From Faecalibacterium prausnitzii (GTDB lineage Bacteria; Bacillota; Clostridia; Oscillospirales; Ruminococcaceae): a stretch of DNA of 64,000 bases. The DNA lies in contig SFDE01000015.1 in NCBI GenBank assembly GCA_004558805.1, forward strand, positions 6,127 to 70,126, read 5' to 3'. The notes beneath the pieces were generated by a model. It was not told the DNA's origin. It made no database searches and saw only the letters and a list, made by a program, of their open reading frames with translations. Shown here piece after piece: positions 59,151 to 64,000 of this stretch. The position numbers were made by a program, and so were the translations under genes. Position 1 is the first letter of the stretch; each line of letters begins with the position of its first letter.

Positions 59151-60455
59151 TTACCCGGTCTTCTGCACTTTTTTGGCATTGGGATAGATCCGCTCCATCC
59201 GGGCATTGTCAAAATGCTCATCCAGCAGCAGATCCACCCGGCTGGCAGGGGCTGTGCCGCTGGTGCGGGCATCGTACCGTGCCAGGGCAAGGGCACTGGT
59301 GACCATGTTCACCGTCATGAACACCGCCAGCGCCACCGTCATCCAGGGACGCACCCGGCTGCGGAGCTTCGTCATAAGACGGATCACCAACGGGTAGCCG
59401 TAGCGCATCCACACCACCGCCGCAATGCCCCAGAAAAAGCAGTACAGCAGGTTGATGCGTCCGCCCAGATTGAACTTGAACTTGCTGTAATCCCAGAACA
59501 CCGTGCCGAACAACAGCTCGGTGACGGCGCTGCACACATATTCGTATACGCCGCCCATGACGGTGCCAAAAGCAAAGAGGTACCGGTCGCTCTTATCCCG
59601 GTTCTGCCGCAGCAGCACGGTGGCAAGCGCCAGTGCCAGACCCCACACCACGCTGAAAGGTCCCCACACAAGGCTGGACCGGCTCATCCACACCCCTGCC
59701 GTCACCCGGCAGAAGATGGTCTCGGTAAAGTCTCCCACCAGCGCGCCAATGACAAAGAGCCACAAAAGGTCCGCCGCACTCAGGGGCGCTTCCTCCCCCT
59801 GTGCCGCTGCCGCCCGGGGCTTTGCCGCCTCCGGATAGGCGTGCTGAATGCGGCGCTCTACGTAGAGGGCAATGCGGCTGCGCAGGCTGTCGGAGCGCTG
59901 CTCCAACTTCTGGTTCAGCTGCTCCAGATAGGGATGCCGGGCGGCATACTGCCCCACCAGAATTGCCGAACTCACCTGGTCCAGCACTGCCACTGCCAGT
60001 ACCACCCACACCGCCGGGTGCAGCAGCCACCCGGGAATCAGAGCGCAGAGTTTTAGCAGCAGGTCGTCGCCCCACAGCACCGACCCTGCGCCCAGTGCGC
60101 CCCACAGCACCGAATACTGCAGGCAGACGTAGCCGTTCAGGTTAAACTTTTTGTGAGAGTAGTCCCACCATTTCCGCCGGTGCAGCCGCTCCAGCAGCTT
60201 GGCGGTGACCCACTCGGTCACCGTGGCAACCAGCATACATGCAAAGAACAGGTACACCGGACGCCCTCGCAGGTCTGCAAAGCCCACTGCCATAAGCACG
60301 GCGGCAACGCCGTACACAAAGCAGAAGGGTCCCGCCGCAACGCCGCGGTTGGTAAATCGTCCGCCCCGCACTGTTGCCACCACTGTCTCCCCTACCCACC
60401 CAAGGAAGGAGTAGACCATATAAAATACACCCAGAGTATACAGATCCAGTTTCAT
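59151..60455 (-). CDS. Tandem CmpB-like (putative ABC transporter permease) membrane protein
   Basis: 434 residues, about 10-11 membrane segments. Two homologous halves: FLGWVGETVVATVRGGRFTNRGVAAGPFCFVYG ... WWDYSHKKFNLNGYVCLQYSVLWG and FTETIFCRVTAGVWMSRSSLVWGPFSVVWG ... FWDYSKFKFNLGGRINLLYCFFWG. Each matches the PF06541-type putative permease, normally single (about 200-250 residues). No ATPase is adjacent, so transport is only a label. Start ATG at 60455 with AAAGGAG upstream; promoter at 60492. Confidence 0.8.
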   Translation of the reverse strand: MKLDLYTLGVFYMVYSFLGWVGETVVATVRGGRFTNRGVAAGPFCFVYGVAAVLMAVGFADLRGRPVYLFFACMLVATVTEWVTAKLLERLHRRKWWDYSHKKFNLNGYVCLQYSVLWGALGAGSVLWGDDLLLKLCALIPGWLLHPAVWVVLAVAVLDQVSSAILVGQYAARHPYLEQLNQKLEQRSDSLRSRIALYVERRIQHAYPEAAKPRAAAAQGEEAPLSAADLLWLFVIGALVGDFTETIFCRVTAGVWMSRSSLVWGPFSVVWGLALALATVLLRQNRDKSDRYLFAFGTVMGGVYEYVCSAVTELLFGTVFWDYSKFKFNLGGRINLLYCFFWGIAAVVWMRYGYPLVIRLMTKLRSRVRPWMTVALAVFMTVNMVTSALALARYDARTSGTAPASRVDLLLDEHFDNARMERIYPNAKKVQKTG

Positions 60456-60491
60456 ATAGCTCCTTTTGTTGCGAAGAAAAGCACTGCCCCT

Positions 60492-60520
60492 ATTGTACCT
60501 TTTTGTCGGACTTAGTGCAA
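60492..60520 (-). promoter_or_regulatory. Promoter of the tandem CmpB-like gene
   Basis: Minus strand TTGCAC (60515-60520), 17-base spacer, TACAAT (60492-60497). Confidence 0.75.
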
Positions 60521-60568
60521 GCGGCAGAATGTTACTCAAAACCCCAAAAGCACCCGGCAACGGGACCA

Positions 60569-60604
60569 AAACAAAAAAGCAGTGGTCAGGGACAGCCGCT
60601 GCTT
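60569..60604 (-). terminator. Terminator of XRE regulator copy 1
   Basis: Minus strand AAGCAGCGG pairs with CCACTGCTT, followed by TTTTG. Confidence 0.7.
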
Positions 60605-60829
60605 TTACTGCTTGGGATATTCGGTTTTAATGTCGCTTGCGCCCGAAATATAGTCCATGGATACATTGTAAAAGCGGGCAAGTATCAAAAGGTTATCAAT
60701 GGGGATCCTTGTTTTGCCGCTTTCGTAGTCGGAATATGTGCGCTGCCCGATGTGCAAGAGGTCTGCGATCTTCTGTTGGGTCAGGGCGTTGTCTTCTCTT
60801 ATTTCACGAATGCGTTCATTGTAACGCAC
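60605..60829 (-). CDS. XRE-family helix-turn-helix regulator, copy 1
   Basis: 74 residues from a GTG at 60829 (AAGGTGG eight bases upstream). The HTH is clear: IREDNALTQQKIADLLHIGQRTYSDYESGKTRIPIDNLLILARFYNVSMDYISG. Such small Cro/CI-like proteins repress phage or conjugative-element genes. It differs from copy 2 at only four residues. The 19-base promoter spacer and the palindrome just upstream suggest autoregulation. Codon use and base composition are more A+T-rich than in the rest of the window. Confidence 0.9.
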   Translation of the reverse strand: MRYNERIREIREDNALTQQKIADLLHIGQRTYSDYESGKTRIPIDNLLILARFYNVSMDYISGASDIKTEYPKQ

Positions 60830-60853
60830 AAAATTCACCACCTTACACAAAAT

Positions 60854-60902
60854 AGTATAAGGATTTTTGGCTGCTACCTGACAAATAGAGTTATAAACTC
60901 TA
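60854..60902 (-). promoter_or_regulatory. Promoter and palindromic operator of XRE copy 1
   Basis: Minus strand TTGTCA (60879-60884), 19-base spacer, TATACT (60854-60859). Immediately upstream of the -35 box lies TAGAGTT-ATA-AACTCTA-like palindrome (60886-60902). Confidence 0.65.
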
Positions 60903-61001
60903 AGCTTATGGAGAGATAGCCGCCAAATACGGGAATGGAAAGGATGGAAAATGTTCAACCGGCGGCATAGATCTTGATGTGAGAACCCGGAGGTAGAACG
61001 A

Positions 61002-61169
61002 ATGGAACAAACGGTAAGACAGTTGATTAAAATTCTTTCCTATGTCGAATTGGTATTTGGTATCATCGGCTCTTTTATACTGGCATATACATACGGGCAG
61101 GAGATCAGCCATGTTGGGTACACTCGATTGTATTATACCCGTAATTGGGGCACCACATTGGGAATCTAA
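61002..61169 (+). pseudogene. Truncated small membrane protein gene
   Basis: 55 codons starting MEQTVRQLIKILSYVELVFG, with one hydrophobic segment (about 12-30) and ending NWGTTLGI before TAA. GGAGGT lies seven bases before the ATG, so the start looks genuine. The beginning resembles two-segment clostridial membrane proteins of about 75 residues, whose second segment would follow directly after TLGI; here it is cut off. Family assignment is by memory of similar sequences and uncertain. Confidence 0.45.
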
Positions 61170-61278
61170 AGAAGGTTACAATCATTGCAGCCGTGATTGC
61201 GATCGTCCTTTTGGCAATTTGCTTTGTCGTATTGGGCGGTAAAAATGGAAATCAACATTTGAAGATTGACCCAGAGTC
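61160..61278 (+). pseudogene. Orphan membrane-segment fragment
   Basis: In another frame, overlapping the stop of the preceding gene, LKKVTIIAAVIAIVLLAICFVVLGGKNGN is followed by a short hydrophilic part and then runs into the repeat at 61279. It looks like the membrane anchor of a larger protein whose first part was deleted. No start codon or ribosome site belongs to it. Confidence 0.35.
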
Positions 61279-61487
61279 TAAGCCTTCACCCCTTGGGGAA
61301 AAACTCTCCCGCTCCGAGGGAGGTGGCACGAAGTACCAGAAGGGGAACCGGTGGCTGCGAACGTAGCGAGCAGACGGATAAGGGGTGATTTCCCGCAATC
61401 AACAGCTTGCCTGCGCCCTCATCCGTCACCTGCGGTGACATTTCTCCCCGGAACGGGAAGAATTTTTCCCGACCGGGGAAGCCTTTA
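61279..61487. repeat. MITE-like element with imperfect terminal inverted repeats
   Basis: The left end AAGCCTTCACCCCTTGGGGA continues AAAACTCTCCC; the right end, read from the other strand, is AAAGGCTTCCCCGGTCGGGA continuing AAAATTCTTCCC. About 30 bases therefore form imperfect inverted ends of a 209-base non-coding element. It contains GAGGGAGGTGGCAC and CCGTCACCTGCGGTGAC blocks similar in style to the repeat at 29268. Confidence 0.65.
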
Positions 61488-61525
61488 GAGGAAAATTGAT
61501 TTCCGTGTGTAATGACACTGTAATA

Positions 61526-61554
61526 TTGACAATCCGGTGCTTTTCTGGTATTCT
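61526..61554 (+). promoter_or_regulatory. Promoter upstream of the truncated tRNA-Thr
   Basis: TTGACA (61526-61531), 17-base spacer, TATTCT (61549-61554). Confidence 0.7.
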
Positions 61555-61625
61555 ACTATACAGTAATTTGCTCTGCGCCTGCGCCGTAGTTTTGTGCGCT
61601 GGCATGGGGCAGACGATTTTCATCC

Positions 61626-61665
61626 GCTGGTGTGGCGCAATGGCAGCGCAACTGATTTGTAATCA
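61626..61665 (+). pseudogene. 5' part of a tRNA-Thr (TGT) gene
   Basis: Acceptor strand GCTGGTG, D-arm GCGC-AATGGCA-GCGC, anticodon stem and loop ACTGA-TTTGTAA-TCA with anticodon TGT. After TCA the sequence no longer completes the anticodon stem and has no T-arm (no GTTCGA) and no matching acceptor strand. It has its own promoter upstream and a terminator at 61692. Confidence 0.65.
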
Positions 61666-61691
61666 AAGCGAGCCAGAAAACAAATTTTTCA

Positions 61692-61733
61692 GAGTGTTCG
61701 GACGCTTGTTTTAGCGTTTGAACGCTCTTTTTT
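61692..61733 (+). terminator. Terminator behind the truncated tRNA-Thr
   Basis: GAGTGTTCGGACGC pairs with GCGTTTGAACGCTC (three G-U pairs) and is followed by six T. Confidence 0.85.
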
Positions 61734-61743
61734 CATGTGCGGG

Positions 61744-61772
61744 TTGACTTTTAAGACCAACTGATTTAATAT
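61744..61772 (+). promoter_or_regulatory. Promoter of the integrase gene
   Basis: TTGACT (61744-61749), 17-base spacer, TAATAT (61767-61772). The spacer contains CAACTGATTT, the same ten bases as in the anticodon arm of the tRNA piece (61649-61658). Confidence 0.6.
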
Positions 61773-61886
61773 TAGTAAAGGCAGATAAAGCCGTTAAGTC
61801 CTGACTGACTGATTAGTAGGAATGATTTTTGTGGTTTCCATAGTTGGAAGATACTGGAAAATCAAACAAGAAAGGCTGAAAGACGT

Positions 61887-62855
61887 ATGAAAAGAACCAT
61901 CAAAAAGAGCGCAACAGCGGACAGTATCAACCTTATGGAAGCATTTGCAGAGTTTATAGAAGAAAAGGAAGCACAGAATAAAAGTGCAGCCACGATTCAC
62001 AACTATAAACAAAGCTTTGAAAAGTATTGTGCATTTAACGAGTTTGACGATAACACAGGCATAGAAGAAGCAGACCAAAAAGCCTTTTTACATTGGGTCA
62101 ACACGATGGCACAGGACTTGACCCCTACAACGGTAAACCACTATTTGCGGGATGTGCGCACATTTCTGAACTGGTGCATGGACGAGGACAGAGCTTATAT
62201 TGAAAAGCGCTTCAAGATGAAAGAACTGTCTGTGCAGGACACAAAGCCGAAAGCTTTTAGTGATGATGATATTGCACTGTTGATGGAAAAGCCGAACCGC
62301 AAAGCAGATTTTGCAGAGTGGCGCACTTATGTGATTGTTTGCTGGATTATGGACAACGGTGCAAGAGCGCAAACTGTCTGTTGTGTTAAGATGGAAGATA
62401 TAGACCTAAAGAAAAAGACCATTACATACGCCCACACGAAGAACAAAAAGGCGCAAGTAGTCGGTATGTCGGACACCCTCAAGACCATTCTGAAAGAGTA
62501 CATCCGAAAGTGGAGATACGGCGCAACAGAGGAAGATTATCTTTTCCCGAACATCGGTGACGAGCAGCTTACAACAAACGCTCTGCGCTGTGCTTTTAAG
62601 CGGTATTGCAAGGACAGAGGGGTTGAACAGCACAATATCCACGGCTTGCGGCATACATTTTCTCTTGACTATGTAAGGAACGGTGGTAATCAATTCAAGC
62701 TGCAAAAGATTTTAGGACACTCTACCATGGAAATGACAAGGCGGTATGTCAATCTGGCAGCAGCGGATATTACAAGCGATTATGACCGCTTCTCTCCGCT
62801 GGCAACAACAAAGAAAAAAGCCAGCCGAACAAAGAACATCAAAGAATCCGATTGA
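61887..62855 (+). CDS. Tyrosine recombinase / integrase
   Basis: 322 residues. A SAM-like core-binding domain (about 14-105) precedes the catalytic domain with R160 (NGARAQTV), K near 185, H252 and R255 in HGLRHTF, H278 in LGHSTMEM and nucleophile Y287 in RRYVNL, so all catalytic residues are present. AAAGG lies about 12 bases before the ATG. It is A+T-richer than the backbone, lies next to a broken tRNA gene and is flanked by two copies of an XRE gene, as expected for the integrase of a genomic island. No excisionase is recognised nearby. Confidence 0.93.
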   Translation: MKRTIKKSATADSINLMEAFAEFIEEKEAQNKSAATIHNYKQSFEKYCAFNEFDDNTGIEEADQKAFLHWVNTMAQDLTPTTVNHYLRDVRTFLNWCMDEDRAYIEKRFKMKELSVQDTKPKAFSDDDIALLMEKPNRKADFAEWRTYVIVCWIMDNGARAQTVCCVKMEDIDLKKKTITYAHTKNKKAQVVGMSDTLKTILKEYIRKWRYGATEEDYLFPNIGDEQLTTNALRCAFKRYCKDRGVEQHNIHGLRHTFSLDYVRNGGNQFKLQKILGHSTMEMTRRYVNLAAADITSDYDRFSPLATTKKKASRTKNIKESD

Positions 62856-62881
62856 AGAACCCGATAACAGAATACAAACAC

Positions 62882-62914
62882 AAAAGCAGCGGTTAAAGAA
62901 TAGCCGCTGCTTTT
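62882..62914. terminator. Bidirectional terminator of integrase and XRE copy 2
   Basis: AAAAGCAGCGG pairs perfectly with CCGCTGCTTTT around an 11-base loop. Confidence 0.85.
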
Positions 62915-63137
62915 ACTTTTTGGGAAATTCGGTTTTAATGTCGCTTGCACCTGAAAGATAGTCCATAGATACGTTATAGAAGCGGGCAAGTATCAAAAGG
63001 TTGTCAATCGGAATCCTTGTTTTGCCGCTTTCGTAGTCAGAATATGTGCGCTGCCCGATGTGCAAGAGGTCTGCAATCTTCTGTTGGGTCAGGGCATTAT
63101 CTTCCCTTATTTCACGGATGCGTTCAGTGTAGCGCAC
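62913..63137 (-). CDS. XRE-family helix-turn-helix regulator, copy 2
   Basis: 74 residues from a GTG at 63137. Same protein as copy 1 with four substitutions (N to T near the start; I to L, Y to F and Q to K at the end), all outside the recognition helix. Expected to bind the same operator; copies may cross-regulate. It converges with the integrase gene across a shared terminator. Confidence 0.9.
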   Translation of the reverse strand: MRYTERIREIREDNALTQQKIADLLHIGQRTYSDYESGKTRIPIDNLLILARFYNVSMDYLSGASDIKTEFPKK

Positions 63138-63161
63138 AAAATTCACCACCTTACACAAAAT

Positions 63162-63210
63162 AGTATAAGGATTTTTGGCTTCCACTTGACAAATAGAGTT
63201 ATAAACTCTA
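63162..63210 (-). promoter_or_regulatory. Promoter and palindromic operator of XRE copy 2
   Basis: Minus strand TTGTCA (63187-63192), 19-base spacer, TATACT (63162-63167), with the palindrome at 63194-63210 identical to that of copy 1. Confidence 0.65.
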
Positions 63211-63228
63211 AAATAATAGAAAGAACCC

Positions 63229-63531
63229 TTGCAGTTAAGGGAAAATTTGAAAGCAGGAGGAACAGGGCTAAATTTAACAGGAGCAGATATGGTAATACAT
63301 TATGACCCATGGTGGAATTTATCTGCAGAAAATCAAGCAACAGACAGAGCCTACCGTATTGGACAAAAAAATAATGTACAGGTTTATAAATTGATTACAG
63401 AAAATTCAATTGAAGAAAAAATTTATGAATTGCAACAGCAAAAGGCGGATTTGGCTGATAATATGCTTAATACTCAAACTACTTTTGTAAATAAACTTTC
63501 TAAAGATGAAATTATGCAATTATTTAGTTAG
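63229..63531 (+). pseudogene. C-terminal fragment of a SNF2-family helicase
   Basis: About 95 codons. From LKAGGTGLNLTGADMVIHYDPWWN through ATDRAYRIGQKNNVQVYKLI it carries helicase motifs V and VI of bacterial SNF2/RapA-type proteins, and the C-terminal tail is complete to the stop. All upstream parts (motifs I-IV, about 900 residues) are missing; the junction is near 63240, directly after the repeat. Strongly A+T-rich. No function expected. Confidence 0.8.
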
Positions 63532-63532
63532 G

Positions 63533-63599
63533 GTGTCGCATTGGGGACGTTACTGTTTGCGACATTTGTGTCTCATTGGAGATGTTACCGTTTGCGACA
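63533..63599. repeat. Two 32-base imperfect direct repeats, IS-end-like
   Basis: 63533-63564 and 63568-63599 share GTGTC-CATTGG-GA-GTTAC-GTTTGCGACA with a 3-base gap. Each repeat also has short inverted ends (TGTCGCA/TGCGACA in the first). Multiple such end repeats resemble the termini of IS21-type elements, but no transposase is in the window. Confidence 0.6.
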
Positions 63600-63650
63600 T
63601 CTAAGATATGAGATAGGCAGTATAAAATTTAGAAAAATGGAGTGAGAAAA

Positions 63651-63974
63651 ATGCAAAGTTATGAAAATACAGAGAGGCATCAAGATGAAAATTGGGAGAA
63701 AACATTAAGTTGGCAATTGGAAAAGCTAGAGCTATTACTGAAAAATACAAAAGAAAGAGAAGATAAAATTAAGATTCTTGAAAAGATGTGCGAGATTTAT
63801 AGTACATTAAAAATAGAAGGTTCAGAATTATATTCAAAAGAAGAGCATTCTTATTTTGAAAAGAAGTTAAAGAGGTATAGTTCAGTTATTAGGAGAGAAA
63901 AATTTGGACAAAAGGAACAAATAGCAACTGAAAGATTAGAAGATATAAGAAAACAGAAAGAACAAGAATTTTAA
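63651..63974 (+). CDS. Small charged coiled-coil-like protein, unknown
   Basis: 107 residues, begins MQSYENTERHQDENWEKTLS. Very rich in Glu and Lys; heptad-like Leu/Ile spacing (about 20-50) suggests helices or a coiled coil. No membrane segment or known motif. GGAGTG lies nine bases before the ATG. It is A+T-rich like the preceding fragment and lies just beyond the IS-end-like repeats, so it may be cargo of an element reaching past the window. Confidence 0.6.
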   Translation: MQSYENTERHQDENWEKTLSWQLEKLELLLKNTKEREDKIKILEKMCEIYSTLKIEGSELYSKEEHSYFEKKLKRYSSVIRREKFGQKEQIATERLEDIRKQKEQEF

Positions 63975-64000
63975 TTTTATCTTCTCTTTCTTTTGTATTT

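Larger units (their letters stand above)
60593..60904. repeat. Direct repeat, copy 1 (XRE gene plus control region)
   Basis: About 312 bases that recur at 62901-63212 in the same orientation with scattered substitutions. The repeat covers the regulator gene, its promoter and the palindrome, and stops just past the palindrome. Confidence 0.9.
62901..63212. repeat. Direct repeat, copy 2 (XRE gene plus control region)
   Basis: Second copy of the repeat at 60593-60904; homology ends immediately after the palindromic operator, where the SNF2 fragment region begins. Confidence 0.9.

Noticed and set aside
63533..63599. CRISPR-like array
   Set aside because: Only two imperfect repeats with a 3-base gap and no spacer-sized interval; more like IS ends. 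No CRISPR array was found elsewhere in the window.

Overview
The window is a high-GC Firmicutes chromosome segment. Gene content points to the Faecalibacterium / Subdoligranulum / Gemmiger group of Oscillospiraceae: GC-rich genes with strong AGGAGG ribosome sites, many consensus sigma-A promoters with a 17-base spacer, a BofC-like domain protein, MrnC, YfmF/YfmH, a GGGtGRT protein and palindromic interspersed repeats. The genus is inferred, not proven. The last 3.4 kb (about 60.6-64 kb) is visibly richer in A+T, and it is an accessory region.

Layout. 1-4.4 kb: 5'-truncated methylglyoxal synthase-like gene, an MFS permease, a PH-domain protein, a nucleoid-associated protein and an AEC transporter. 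4.5-5.1 kb: five tRNA genes (Gly-Val-Asp-Phe-Gly) behind an exact-consensus promoter. 5.4-14.6 kb: Mrp/NBP35 ATPase, then ammonium assimilation (gdhA, gltB, gltD), with candidate RNA-level control in the gdhA and gltB leaders. 14.7-22.7 kb: a degenerate zinc-ribbon/PASTA kinase and an oligopeptide ABC transporter. 22.8-30.1 kb: diguanylate cyclase, YebC, an rRNA m5C methyltransferase, a small Asn/Ser-rich protein, MrnC, Obg, L27 and L21. 30.2-34.7 kb: Lgt, an M16 peptidase pair and a VanY-type carboxypeptidase. 34.8-38.8 kb: a threonine/aspartate operon (ThrR-like regulator, hom, thrB, lysC). 39-43.4 kb: a class A penicillin-binding protein, a BofC-like protein and a secreted cysteine-peptidase-like protein. 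43.7-50.7 kb: one transcription unit holding a MacA-like adaptor, ABC ATPase, permease, S-layer-homology protein, ComF and tRNA-Pro. 50.8-55.1 kb: a lipoprotein flavin reductase with a NusG-II protein, and the uncharacterised GGGtGRT / Fe-S scaffold pair. 55.2-60.5 kb: OFA-type MFS, hisS, a cation exchanger behind a probable yybP-ykoY manganese riboswitch, and a tandem CmpB-like membrane protein.

60.6-64 kb: a composite, decayed mobile region. Two nearly identical XRE repressor genes, each with the same palindromic operator, flank a tyrosine recombinase. Between them lie a MITE-like repeat, broken membrane-gene pieces and the 5' part of a tRNA-Thr gene that stops matching after the anticodon loop yet keeps a promoter and terminator. 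Beyond the second repressor are a SNF2 helicase tail and IS-end-like repeats.

The genes best suited for follow-up as poorly described biology are the GGGtGRT/scaffold pair, the pseudokinase, the SLH-linked efflux operon and the tRNA-Thr/integrase junction.
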